From CAMASH01 sp041746635 (GTDB lineage: Bacteria > Verrucomicrobiota > Verrucomicrobiia > Chthoniobacterales > Terrimicrobiaceae), in contig JBGTGQ010000044.1 in assembly GCA_041746635.1 (NCBI GenBank), positions 54,912 through 118,911 of the forward strand: a stretch of DNA of 64,000 bases. The letters are read 5' to 3'. The notes beneath the pieces are model-generated. The model was given only the letters and a program-made list of their open reading frames with translations, searched no databases and was not told the origin of the DNA. The position numbers were made by a program, and so were the translations under genes. Below, piece after piece: positions 1 to 7,806 of this stretch; position 1 is the first letter of the stretch, and the number at the start of each line of letters is the position of its first letter.

Positions 1-167
1 TGCGCCAGGCTGGCGATGCGGCCGACGGCTTTGCGCACGGCCAAGCCACCGCCGTTAAGGATGGCGACGCCCGCGGAATCGTATCCGCGGTATTCCAACC
101 GGCGCAGTCCATCCAGAAGGATGGGAACCGCCTCCGCCCTGCCAATATAGCCAACAATTCCACACAT
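1..167 (-). CDS. glmS: Glutamine-fructose-6-phosphate aminotransferase, N-terminal fragment
   Basis: Only the first 55 codons are in the window; the gene runs off the left edge. The product begins MCGIVGYIGR, the N-terminal nucleophile glutaminase signature in which Cys2, exposed after Met removal, hydrolyses glutamine. It continues with LLDGLRRLEYRGYDSAG, the conserved substrate-loop segment of GlmS. GlmS makes glucosamine-6-phosphate, the entry point to UDP-GlcNAc for peptidoglycan and lipopolysaccharide. The gene is divergent from glgC, with 61 bp between the starts, so both promoters must lie in that short gap or within the genes. PurF and asparagine synthetase share the Cys2 fold, but the EYRGYDSAG stretch is specific for GlmS. 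The isomerase domains cannot be checked here. Confidence 0.95.
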   Translation of the reverse strand, partial: MCGIVGYIGRAEAVPILLDGLRRLEYRGYDSAGVAILNGGGLAVRKAVGRIASLA

Positions 168-228
168 GGGATTTGAAACGTGACAAGTGCTGCGGTGACT
201 AGCAAGATTCAAGTCCCTTTCCTGACTG

Positions 229-1521
229 ATGAGTGCTCCGATGATTCTCCCCATCAATCGAACATTGGCGATCATTATGGGTGGTGGTGCCGGTTCGCGG
301 TTGTTTCCGCTGACGAAAGAACGGGCCAAACCGGCCGTGCCACTCGCAGGAAAATACCGACTCGTTGATATCCCGATCAGCAACTGCCTCAATTCCGGCA
401 TCCGCGGAATTTATGTACTCACGCAGTTCAATAGCATGTCGCTGCACAGGCATATCAACGCCAGTTACAAATTCGACAATTTCACCCCCAGCTTTGTCGA
501 AATCCTCGCGGCCCAGCAAACGCCGGAGGGCTCCAGATGGTATCAGGGCACAGCCGACGCCGTGCGGCAAAACATGCGCTACTTTTTGGAGCAGCAGGTT
601 GATTATTTTATCATCCTGAGCGGCGATCAGCTCTACCGCATGGATTACCGCCTTGTGCTGCGCCAGCACATTGAGACCGGGGCCGATCTCACCATTGGAA
701 CCATTCCGGTGAACCGGGCCGCCGCCTCGGAGTTTGGCATCATGCACACCGACGCCGACCGCCGGATTATCGAATTTGTCGAAAAACCCAAGGAGTCCAA
801 GATTCTCGACGGCCTGCGTATTCCGGCCGATCTGCTGAAATCGATCGGGCAATCTGCCGAGGCCGACCTCTATCAGGCCTCGATGGGCATTTATGTTTTC
901 AACCGCAAGGTGCTGGAGGAATGCCTCGATAACGACTTTGTCGATTTCGGAAAGAACGTGATTCCCGGAGCCATCGACAAATACAAGGTGCACGCTTACA
1001 TTTTTCAGGGCTATTGGGAGGATATCGGCACGATCAAGGCGTTTTTCGACGCCAACCTGCAGCTCACCACCCCCACGCCCCAATTCACCTTTAACGTGCC
1101 GGGCGCACCGGTTTACACCCGGCCGCGGTTTCTTCCCGCCAGCGTGCTGCATGCCGTGACCATCGACCACGCCATCATCTCGGACGGCTGCATCATCAAC
1201 CAATCCACCATCGAACACAGCATCCTCGGCATCCGTTCTATCGTCCATCCGGGCTCGACTCTGAAAAATGTCATCATGATGGGAGCCGACCATTACGAGG
1301 CAGACTTTCCTGATGTGGCCACCGGAGTTCCCAGCATCGGGATCGGCCAGGACTGTCACATCGAAAATGCCATCATCGATAAAAATGCCCGCATCGGAGA
1401 CAAAGTGGTCATCTCGCCCAAGGGCAAGGCCCCCGACGCCGACGGCGAAGGCTATTACGTCCGCGATGGAATTGTGGTCATCCCGAAAAACAGTGTCATT
1501 CCTCCGGGAACTTGGATATAG
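229..1521 (+). CDS. glgC: Glucose-1-phosphate adenylyltransferase
   Basis: Makes ADP-glucose from ATP and glucose-1-phosphate, the committed step of bacterial glycogen synthesis. The 430-residue length fits GlgC. The N-terminal nucleotidyltransferase domain carries MGGGAGSRLFPLTKERAKPA (about residues 17-36), followed by KYRLVDIPISNCLNSGI. The sugar-phosphate-binding segment FVEKPKES lies near residue 184. The C-terminal half is a left-handed beta-helix built from hexapeptide-like repeats such as SIGIGQDCHIENAIIDKNARIGD. Start chosen at 229 (MSAPMILP); a second in-frame ATG lies four codons later, and neither has a convincing Shine-Dalgarno sequence. A lipoprotein gene follows 10 bp downstream on the same strand and may be co-transcribed. 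No other glycogen genes are in the window. Confidence 0.95.
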   Translation: MSAPMILPINRTLAIIMGGGAGSRLFPLTKERAKPAVPLAGKYRLVDIPISNCLNSGIRGIYVLTQFNSMSLHRHINASYKFDNFTPSFVEILAAQQTPEGSRWYQGTADAVRQNMRYFLEQQVDYFIILSGDQLYRMDYRLVLRQHIETGADLTIGTIPVNRAAASEFGIMHTDADRRIIEFVEKPKESKILDGLRIPADLLKSIGQSAEADLYQASMGIYVFNRKVLEECLDNDFVDFGKNVIPGAIDKYKVHAYIFQGYWEDIGTIKAFFDANLQLTTPTPQFTFNVPGAPVYTRPRFLPASVLHAVTIDHAIISDGCIINQSTIEHSILGIRSIVHPGSTLKNVIMMGADHYEADFPDVATGVPSIGIGQDCHIENAIIDKNARIGDKVVISPKGKAPDADGEGYYVRDGIVVIPKNSVIPPGTWI

Positions 1522-1531
1522 CACTCGCCCG

Positions 1532-2179
1532 ATGCTTATGAGGACGAGACTCCGCGCTCTGGCGCTGCTACTATATTCCGCCCTGCTGGCCGGTTGTTAT
1601 TTCGACCAGCCGCTGACCGATCGCCCGTCGGATGACATCAACACCTGGCTGCTGGGCGTCTGGGAGCACAAGGATGAGAAGGGCAAAATTTATCGTGCCG
1701 CCGTCCTCCCTCTCACCGGCGACCGCTACACCATCTGGTACCGCACCATCGGAAAGACCAAGCGCGACTCCAAGGAATGGCAGTTCGAGGCCTGGATCTC
1801 GCGCGTGGGGCGTTCGAGTTTTCTTTGCATGAAATGCCTGAAAAGCGGCGGGCAAGTGCCCGAAGGCGGCTTCGTCTTTGCCCATTACCAGGTCATCGAC
1901 CAGAACAACGTCATCATGCGGCCTCTCCAGCTCGATTCACCCACCGAAACCACCAGCTTCAAACTGCGCGAGGAAGTCCGGGTCAAGCTAAAGGAGAGAA
2001 CCCTCCTGCCGTTGACCGGCTCGACCTGGACCCGCATCTCCGAGGTTTTTTGGGATCGCGGTTTTGATGGAGAGCAACCGTTTCAGCCGTTGCGGTTTCC
2101 GCCCAGCGCGATTACGGAACTCAAGGATTTGAAAGTCGAGGACCTCAGAGATCTGGCAAAAAAGCCCGGCTCGCAGTAG
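1532..2179 (+). CDS. Predicted lipoprotein of unknown function
   Basis: A 215-residue product with a clear type II signal peptide: basic MLMRTRLRA, hydrophobic LALLLYSALLAGC, and a lipobox LAGC whose Cys would be acylated. The mature part is mixed alpha/beta without a motif I recognise; it contains two Trp-rich segments (INTWLLGVWEHKDEKGK and DSKEWQFEAWISR). The upstream part of the open frame overlaps glgC, so I place the start at 1532 (a second ATG is two codons later). It lies 10 bp after glgC. Function is unknown. Two other small lipoproteins at 47.9-48.7 kb share the pattern of a Cys-anchored protein with a central G-x-W region, but I cannot claim homology. Confidence 0.75.
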   Translation: MLMRTRLRALALLLYSALLAGCYFDQPLTDRPSDDINTWLLGVWEHKDEKGKIYRAAVLPLTGDRYTIWYRTIGKTKRDSKEWQFEAWISRVGRSSFLCMKCLKSGGQVPEGGFVFAHYQVIDQNNVIMRPLQLDSPTETTSFKLREEVRVKLKERTLLPLTGSTWTRISEVFWDRGFDGEQPFQPLRFPPSAITELKDLKVEDLRDLAKKPGSQ

Positions 2180-2486
2180 AGCAACCTGCATTTCCGGGCC
2201 CTACCACGGTGGCAATGCCCTTGTGCAGCTTGGAAAATGGCGCGGGCAAAATTTTTTTTCATTTTCTTTGAACGTCACCCAACCGAGGGCGTCTAAGTTA
2301 TCGGTTAAGGCAGCATATTCGGGCCACCGCGGTTCAGTTTCATTTGTTCTGGACATCTCGCGTGTGGCCCGAATCCTGTTTATGGGCCGATTCCAAGCGC
2401 CTCGCGAGCGCGAATCATTCCTCAACCCAAACTTGGCAACCTCTTCCCGCAACAACAAGGGATCAACCCCGTTTGAAAAGACACGG
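2180..2486. other. Intergenic region, no gene supported
   Basis: A 307-bp gap between the 3' ends of the convergent lipoprotein and aminopeptidase genes. It includes an A/T-rich stretch (around 2250-2270, eight consecutive T). Short open frames exist on both strands but have no recognisable protein similarity, start context or neighbour logic. I see no convincing intrinsic terminator. Confidence 0.5.
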
Positions 2487-3602
2487 CTATTTCCCCTTGA
2501 GGTGATCCGGGTTGAGTTTTTTCAGCGCGGGCAGGACGAAGAGCCCGTCCTTGCGAATAAGTTTGCCGTCGAACCAGACCTCGCCGCCGCCGTAGTCTTT
2601 GCGTTGGATGTTGACCATGTCCCAGTGGATGCGGCTTTTGTTGCCGTTGCCGGCGATCTCGTAGGCCTGGCCGGGGGTGAAGTGGAAGGAGCCGGCGATT
2701 TTCTCGTCGAAGAGGATGTCGCGCATGGGGTGGAGGATGTGAGGGTTGAAGCCGAGGGAGAATTCGCCGATGAAGCGGGCGCCTTCGTCGCTATCGAGGA
2801 TTTCGTTGAGCTTCTTGGTGTTGTTGGCCGTGGCCTTGACCACGCGGCCTTTCTCGAAATCGAGGCGGATGTTGTCAAAGGCGGTGCCCTGGTAGATGGA
2901 GGGGGCGTTGAAGGTGACGTGGCCTTCGACGGAGTCCTTGACGGGGCAGGAGAAGACTTCGCCATCGGGGATATTGCATTCGCCGCCGCAGACTTTGGAG
3001 CCGATGCCTTTGATGGAGAAGAGGAGGTCGGTGCCGGGGCCTTTAATGTGGACGCGGTCGGTGCGGTTCATGAGAGTTTCCAGGGCCTTCATGCCGGGGA
3101 TCATGCGGGCGTAATCGAGGGTGCAGACCTTGAAGAAAAAATCCTCGAAGGCCTCGGTGCTGGTGCCGGCTTGCTGGGCCATGGCGGGGGTGGGCCAGCG
3201 GAGGACGACCCATTTGGTCTTGTTAATGCGCCAGTCCATCACCGGGCGCATTTTTCCGGCGATCAGTCGCATCTTGTCCTCGGGCACATCGGAGAGCTCG
3301 GTGATGTTGTGGCTGCCGCGGATGGCGATGTAGGCCTGCATTTTTTTCATGCGGGCGAGTTCAACGGCACGGGAGGTGTCGAGTTGCGCCTCGGTGGCGC
3401 CGAGGGAAAGTTCGCGGGAAACGCGGGCGCGATGGACCTGCACGAAGGGCACGGCTCCGGCGGCCCGGGCGGCCCGGATGAGCGCGACGCCCATTTCATC
3501 GGGCACGTCGAAGAGTTCAATGAAAACGCGTTCGCCTTTTTCCAACCGGGTGGAATGGCGGGTCAGGATGCGGGCGAGTTGGTCAAGGCGTGGGTCGTGC
3601 AT
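2487..3602 (-). CDS. Aminopeptidase, M29 family (AmpS-like)
   Basis: A 371-residue protein of the thermophilic metallo-aminopeptidase family M29, cytoplasmic enzymes that remove N-terminal residues using a two-metal site. Family hallmarks seen: the N-terminal KGERVFIELFD segment, the INKTKWVVLRWPTPAMAQQA segment, FNPHILHPMRDILFDEKIAG, and the C-terminal signature GNGNKSRIHWDMV near residues 326-338, where the His and Asp are metal ligands in the family. Length is typical. It is the last gene of a minus-strand run (RRM protein, miaA, rlpA, this gene), 65 bp after rlpA. No signal peptide. Specificity among leucyl, general or dipeptide substrates cannot be read from the sequence. Confidence 0.9.
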   Translation of the reverse strand: MHDPRLDQLARILTRHSTRLEKGERVFIELFDVPDEMGVALIRAARAAGAVPFVQVHRARVSRELSLGATEAQLDTSRAVELARMKKMQAYIAIRGSHNITELSDVPEDKMRLIAGKMRPVMDWRINKTKWVVLRWPTPAMAQQAGTSTEAFEDFFFKVCTLDYARMIPGMKALETLMNRTDRVHIKGPGTDLLFSIKGIGSKVCGGECNIPDGEVFSCPVKDSVEGHVTFNAPSIYQGTAFDNIRLDFEKGRVVKATANNTKKLNEILDSDEGARFIGEFSLGFNPHILHPMRDILFDEKIAGSFHFTPGQAYEIAGNGNKSRIHWDMVNIQRKDYGGGEVWFDGKLIRKDGLFVLPALKKLNPDHLKGK

Positions 3603-3667
3603 GGAAGTGAGGATAACTCCTTAACCGACGAAAGCCGGGAGGGGAAACCGGAAAGTGTTTTGCGCCT

Positions 3668-4180
3668 TCAGCGAGCGGCGAGATTCGAGGCGGGTTTGTC
3701 GGCCTGGGCATATTCCCGGCTCTTCGGCGGCGGCTTGGTGTGGAGATTGGGTTTCTGCAAGAGGGGGATTTCCTTTAGCACCTCGACCCGAACCTTGGCG
3801 ATGCCGCGGTCATACATGCCTAGTTTGCGGGCGGCGCCCACGGTGAGGTCGATGACGCGTCCGCGAATGTAGGGGCCGCGGTCGTTGATGCGGACAATGA
3901 TGGATTTGTTGGTCTTGAGATCCACCACGCGAACCTTGGTGCCAAACTTGAGCGTCTTGTGAGCCCCGGCCATGGCGTTGCCGTTGAAGCGTTCCATGCT
4001 GGCAGTGCGATGATCGCGGTACCAAGAGGCGATGCCGTGTTCGACTTTGACCGTCTCCACTTTGTAGAGGGCGGTCGTTTTTAGGGGATCGGGCTTGGCC
4101 ACCTTGTTTGCCTTGACTGCCGTGCAGGCGGCAATGGGTAGGGCGAGGAGGAGGACGAGGGGTTTGGTGGACATGGGCAC
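3668..4180 (-). CDS. rlpA: RlpA-like double-psi beta-barrel lipoprotein
   Basis: A 170-residue lipoprotein: signal peptide MPMSTKPLVLLLALPIAAC with the lipidated Cys at about residue 19. The double-psi beta-barrel domain follows from about residue 45, with the RlpA hallmarks GIASWYRDHRTASMERFNG, LKFGTKVRVVDLKTNKSI and INDRGPYIRGRVIDLT. The Asp in NDRGP matches the proposed active-site Asp of RlpA lytic transglycosylases. RlpA cleaves denuded glycan strands at the septum in Pseudomonas. There is no C-terminal SPOR domain, so recruitment to denuded glycan must differ or be absent. The gene starts only 3 bp after the miaA stop, so the two are probably co-transcribed. Confidence 0.9.
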   Translation of the reverse strand: MPMSTKPLVLLLALPIAACTAVKANKVAKPDPLKTTALYKVETVKVEHGIASWYRDHRTASMERFNGNAMAGAHKTLKFGTKVRVVDLKTNKSIIVRINDRGPYIRGRVIDLTVGAARKLGMYDRGIAKVRVEVLKEIPLLQKPNLHTKPPPKSREYAQADKPASNLAAR

Positions 4181-4183
4181 TGG

Positions 4184-5122
4184 TCAATCAGCGGGGCCGG
4201 TCTCGGTAAGAGCGGAGTCAAAAACGAATTCACTCGGATGTTGCAGACCGGTCAAATCGATGATTGGAAAAGTAAATTGGTTGCGAAACCAGGTCAATTG
4301 CCTTTTGGCATAGCGCCGGGTCGCGAGGGCGATCGCATCGAGGCACTCCGGCTGGGTGAGTTCCCCGCGCAGGTGGGCTTGAATTTCCCGCAATCCAATG
4401 GCGCGGGCGGCGGTCGGGCCGATATCGGACAAGGCCCGGACTTCCTCGACCACTCCGCGCTGGAACATGGCTGTCACATTTTGCGCGATGCGGATGTCAA
4501 GTTCGGCGCGGTCGCGGGTGAGCAGCAAACCCCGGAATCCGGGCGTGGATTTGTCCTTCCATTCCTCGCGCAGATCGGCGGTGAAGCGGCCGGTGAGGAG
4601 ATGGATTTCCAAGGCACGCAAGACGCGGCGGGGATTTTGGAAATCGAGATGATGGCGAGCCCCGGGATCGGCCCGGTCGAGGCGGTGCTGCAGGTCTGCC
4701 AGCGGCAGGGCGGAGAGTTCAGCGCGCAGCGCGAGGTCGGGGGGCGGCAGATCGGCCAGGCCGTGGGTGATTGCCTTGAGGTAAAGCCCCGAGCCGCCGG
4801 TGATGATCGTTCGCCTTCTGTGCGCGGTGATTTCAGCGATTTTTTCCCGGGCGAGAGCGGCGAACCGCGCGGCGTCGAAAGGTTCCGACGGTGGGAGGAA
4901 TCCGATGAGGTGATGAGGAACGCGGTCCCGCAGGGCGGCGTCCGGCTGGGCGGTGAGGATCTCCAGACCGGAATAAACCTGAAAGGCATCGGCCCCAAGA
5001 ATTTCGCCGCCGAACCGGCTGGCCAGTTCGGCGGCGAAAGCAGTTTTGCCGACCCCGGTGGGGCCGCAAATGATGAGAGGGGTTGAAGGTGGAGGATTGA
5101 TGGATGAGAGGAGGTGACTCAC
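4184..5122 (-). CDS. miaA: tRNA dimethylallyltransferase
   Basis: Transfers the dimethylallyl group to N6 of A37 in tRNAs reading UNN codons. The Walker A motif GPTGVGKT lies near the N-terminus, followed by DAFQVYSGLEILTAQP (family usually D[SA]xQVYxxLxIGTAKP), HHLIGF, TIITGGSGLYLKAI, and the C-terminal RYAKRQLTWFRNQ signature. An in-frame TTG at 5149 is possible, but I chose GTG at 5122 because AGGA stands a few bases upstream and this gives a normal 312-residue length. It follows the RRM-protein gene by 50 bp and precedes rlpA by 3 bp. Downstream enzymes such as MiaB are not in the window. Confidence 0.93.
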   Translation of the reverse strand: MSHLLSSINPPPSTPLIICGPTGVGKTAFAAELASRFGGEILGADAFQVYSGLEILTAQPDAALRDRVPHHLIGFLPPSEPFDAARFAALAREKIAEITAHRRRTIITGGSGLYLKAITHGLADLPPPDLALRAELSALPLADLQHRLDRADPGARHHLDFQNPRRVLRALEIHLLTGRFTADLREEWKDKSTPGFRGLLLTRDRAELDIRIAQNVTAMFQRGVVEEVRALSDIGPTAARAIGLREIQAHLRGELTQPECLDAIALATRRYAKRQLTWFRNQFTFPIIDLTGLQHPSEFVFDSALTETGPAD

Positions 5123-5172
5123 GCGTCCTGATTTCCGCTCAGCCCTCAACGCCTAACCGTCAACTTTTCCCC

Positions 5173-5802
5173 CTATTGTTCCGGCTGGCGGTCGCGCTCG
5201 CTGCGGCGTTCCTCCACAGCCTTGGCGCCGCTCACCACGAGCTTGCGGCCCATGTATTCCTTATCGTGCAGTTCGGTCACGGCGCGCTTGGCCTCATCCG
5301 TGGACTGCATTTGCACGAAGGCGAACCCTTTCGAGCGTTGCGTGTGTTTGTTCGCGACGATCTCGACGTTTTCCACCGAACCGACCCCGTTGAAGAGTTC
5401 GGAAAGGTCGCTTTCGGTTGCGTCGAAGGACAAGTTGCCCACGTAAATGCGGGGCGACGTGACCTCGATGATTTCGGGCTGGCGAAAACCCGACGGACGG
5501 CCCGGACGTTCGGGGCGCTCCGTGCGCTCAGGGCGTTCCGCGTGTTCCGACCGACGGGACGCGGATTCCTCCGGGGAACCATGGCTTTCGCGGGCGCGGG
5601 TGCGGGTGGGGCCGGTCTTGGCGGCTTCCTTACCGGCGAAAAAGCCGGCAATTTTCTGCCAGAGGCTCTTTTTAACCTGTGGTTTGGCGGGGGCTTCCTG
5701 ACGAGGGCCGCGGGGTCCGCTGGAACTGCGGCCACCAGGACGTCGGCTGCTGCTGCGCCGGGGTGAACGGCGGCCATTGCTGTTGCTGTATTCGGATGAC
5801 AT
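5173..5802 (-). CDS. RNA-binding protein with one RRM domain and basic N-terminal tail
   Basis: A 209-residue protein. The first ~115 residues are low-complexity and rich in Ser, Arg and Pro, ending in repeated ERPERTERPERPGRP-type blocks; they look disordered and positively charged. A single RRM follows (about residues 118-195), with RNP2 IYVGNLSF and RNP1 SKGFAFVQM intact, including the aromatic residues that stack on RNA. Short bacterial RRM proteins of cyanobacteria and PVC bacteria are often cold- or stress-regulated, but no cold-shock element is evident here. It opens the minus-strand run leading to miaA. The long tail is unusual, since most bacterial RRM proteins have about 80-110 residues. 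Confidence 0.88.
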   Translation of the reverse strand: MSSEYSNSNGRRSPRRSSSRRPGGRSSSGPRGPRQEAPAKPQVKKSLWQKIAGFFAGKEAAKTGPTRTRARESHGSPEESASRRSEHAERPERTERPERPGRPSGFRQPEIIEVTSPRIYVGNLSFDATESDLSELFNGVGSVENVEIVANKHTQRSKGFAFVQMQSTDEAKRAVTELHDKEYMGRKLVVSGAKAVEERRSERDRQPEQ

Positions 5803-6135
5803 GACTTTGATGATTTGGATTGGTGGATGACACCCGGGTAGGCCGGATAGGGGATCTCCCGTTGTGCGATCCTGTCGTTAATGCCTCGGACGGGGCCGAT
5901 TTCTTTGCGGGAACGTGTGATTTCCAACCAGCAAAAAACCTGTAAGCGGCCATGCAGATCAGCCACCGCGGGAACAACTTCCATGAGGGCGCGGCAATCT
6001 CGATATGCATTTCGTTTAACGCCTGAGGCTTGCAGAAGGTCATCCAGCCGGCGCGCTTTTGCAAGACTCAATTGCCTGAGGCGCCGACAAAGAATCTTCG
6101 CAACCTTTACCCGCTGATTTGGTTTAAACCCAAGC
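5803..6135. other. Divergent intergenic region, no gene supported
   Basis: A 333-bp gap between the divergent RRM-protein and STN-like genes; it must hold both promoters. Open frames crossing it on either strand overlap neighbours and show no recognised domain. I cannot identify a riboswitch or clear -35/-10 pair. If the RRM gene is cold-induced, a long 5' UTR would lie here. Confidence 0.4.
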
Positions 6136-7185
6136 ATGCGCAATCCGAGAATACTGCTTCTGAGTGGGGTGCTGCTCCTCTGCGCCACCCTTGTCATCTG
6201 GCGATGGATGTCCGGTTGGGGGCTGGTCACGCTCAATGTCGAGAAAGCGCCGCTCTCCAAGGTAATCAAGTCCATCGAACGCCAGGGTGGGGTTAAAATC
6301 GTGACCAATGCCGACCCCGCCACCCCGGTCTCGCTCTACCTTCAGCGCGTTCCGGCCTACGAGGCCATGGACACGCTGGCCATTCGTTTGGATGGCGATG
6401 TGCGCCTTGCCTACATCGCAGCACCCGACAAAAACCAGATTGCCGCCGTGCTCGCCGCCTTCACCGGCGGAACGAACCCCGGCGGCTGGACCGTTCTTTC
6501 CGCCGGATTCGGCGGAAGGGGAGGCCGTGCCATGCTGGGCGGCGAAACCGTGATCGATCCCCGCCAAGTCGAATGGAAAATGAGCGACGTTCCGGACCGG
6601 AACCTCCAGACCGTCCTGAATCAAGGCGCGCAAAAAACCGGTGCCCTCTTTGCCACCCCCCAGACATGGAATCCCATTCTGGGCAAGCTACCCGCCTCCG
6701 GCAAAACCGGCCAAATGGCCACCGCCGCCGTCAGCGCCGCCAAGGGTAAGATCGAGGAACTCTTCCTGCTCACCGTCCGCCCGCCCCGCCCCGAGGGCGA
6801 ACGCAACGCCGGCGAGAGCGGTCCCGACCGCTGGGAAAGCCAGCAAACGGTCCTCTCCCCCCCCCGCGGCAATGGCCCCGGCAACCCCGAGTGGATGGCC
6901 GAGCGCGTCCAAGCCCAGATCGCTCTCCTCCCACCGGAGGAACGCCAGGAAGCCCGGACCCAGTTCGACGAAATGCGCAAATTCTGGGAAGCCGTTCGCA
7001 ACCTCCCCGAGGAAGAACGCCGGGCCAAGATCGAGGAAGCCATGAATAATCCGGAAATGCAGGACCGCATGGACGAACGCATGGCCGCCCGCGACAACAG
7101 GCGCAGCCCCGAACAACGCGAAAAGCGCATGCGCCGCTACATCGAACGCAAGGAACAGATCAAAATGTCCCCCGCCAAGTCATGA
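6136..7185 (+). CDS. Membrane-anchored protein with secretin N-terminal (STN)-like region
   Basis: A 349-residue protein. Residues 7-26 form one membrane segment (LLLSGVLLLCATLVIW). Residues ~30-85 read LVTLNVEKAPLSKVIKSIER then VSLYLQRVPAYEAMDTLAIR, which resembles the secretin/TonB short N-terminal fold (LNVEN-x-PL-xx-VL, then VTLxL-xx-VP-xxxALD). The middle is Gly-rich. The last ~120 residues are highly charged, with LLPPEERQEARTQFDEMRKFWEAVRNLPEEERRAKIEEAMNN-like helical heptads (shown in part), probably a coiled coil. There is no secretin beta-domain, so this is not a secretin. Its stop overlaps the start of the prepilin-like gene by 4 bp (ATGA), which suggests a shared role in a pilus or secretion assembly. 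Function is inferred. Confidence 0.6.
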   Translation: MRNPRILLLSGVLLLCATLVIWRWMSGWGLVTLNVEKAPLSKVIKSIERQGGVKIVTNADPATPVSLYLQRVPAYEAMDTLAIRLDGDVRLAYIAAPDKNQIAAVLAAFTGGTNPGGWTVLSAGFGGRGGRAMLGGETVIDPRQVEWKMSDVPDRNLQTVLNQGAQKTGALFATPQTWNPILGKLPASGKTGQMATAAVSAAKGKIEELFLLTVRPPRPEGERNAGESGPDRWESQQTVLSPPRGNGPGNPEWMAERVQAQIALLPPEERQEARTQFDEMRKFWEAVRNLPEEERRAKIEEAMNNPEMQDRMDERMAARDNRRSPEQREKRMRRYIERKEQIKMSPAKS

Positions 7186-7763
7186 AACGCCCGTCCCGTG
7201 CGGCTTTCACCCTCGTCGAACTCCTCGTCGTCATAGCCATCATCGGCACCCTCACCGCCCTCGTCCTCCCAGAATACGGCAAATTCATCAGCCGGGCCCG
7301 CAGCGTCACCTGCATGAATAACCTCCGGCAAATCGGCGTCTCCGTGCTCAGCTACGTGGGCGACAACGATAACACCTATCCTGCCATTGAACCCAACCCG
7401 GAGGATCCCGTCTATACGGCGGACGATGAAGAAGAATCGGTCAAAGCGGAATTACCCCAGGGAATTCTGGAGGAATTGGGGCCGTATGGGCTGACCGAAT
7501 CCATCTTGAAGTGCCCCGCGGACATCGCCGGGAAAAACTATTTTGCCCAAAAAAATCCCCCGACCAGCTACCAATGGCGGGTCACGCTCGACAGCGAAAA
7601 CGCCAGTGGCGCCAAGATCTATGGGGGGCGGCGCGGTTACGGCGTCCGCATCGTCAAACCCAGCCGGGTCACCATTTGCACCGACTTCGAACCCGTGCAT
7701 TTCGGCCGGATGAACCGCCTCTACGCCGACGGCCACGTCGTGGCCAAGCTGATCGGCAACTGA
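7182..7763 (+). CDS. Prepilin-type N-terminal cleavage/methylation protein (type II pseudopilin-like)
   Basis: A 193-residue protein with a class III signal: KRPSRAAFTLVELLVVIAII, with cleavage expected after Ala (here RAA|FTLVE; the usual Gly at -1 is replaced by Ala) and Glu5 of the mature protein present. The body (MNNLRQIGVSVLSYVGDNDNTYP) and the ending (FGRMNRLYADGHVVAK) match the H-x9-DG type of prepilin-like proteins that are greatly expanded in Verrucomicrobia, Planctomycetes and Lentisphaerae. The protein would be exported, processed by a PilD-like peptidase and held in the inner membrane or a pseudopilus. It overlaps the upstream STN-like gene by 4 bp. No pilus assembly ATPase is nearby. 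Its true role is unknown. Confidence 0.88.
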   Translation: MKRPSRAAFTLVELLVVIAIIGTLTALVLPEYGKFISRARSVTCMNNLRQIGVSVLSYVGDNDNTYPAIEPNPEDPVYTADDEEESVKAELPQGILEELGPYGLTESILKCPADIAGKNYFAQKNPPTSYQWRVTLDSENASGAKIYGGRRGYGVRIVKPSRVTICTDFEPVHFGRMNRLYADGHVVAKLIGN

Positions 7764-7806
7764 ACGGCAACACGCGATGCGGGGAAACCCGCCTGACGGG
7801 AGAGGG

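Noticed and set aside
199..1524. 441-codon minus-strand open frame over glgC
   Set aside because: Antisense shadow; glgC motifs are complete on the plus strand.
2201..2458. 85-codon minus-strand frame in the gap after the lipoprotein gene
   Set aside because: No recognisable domain, no Shine-Dalgarno sequence and no neighbour logic.
2223..3872. Long plus-strand open frame opposite the aminopeptidase gene
   Set aside because: It is the antisense of the M29 gene, with low-complexity Val/Gly/Asp/Glu-rich translation and no family features.
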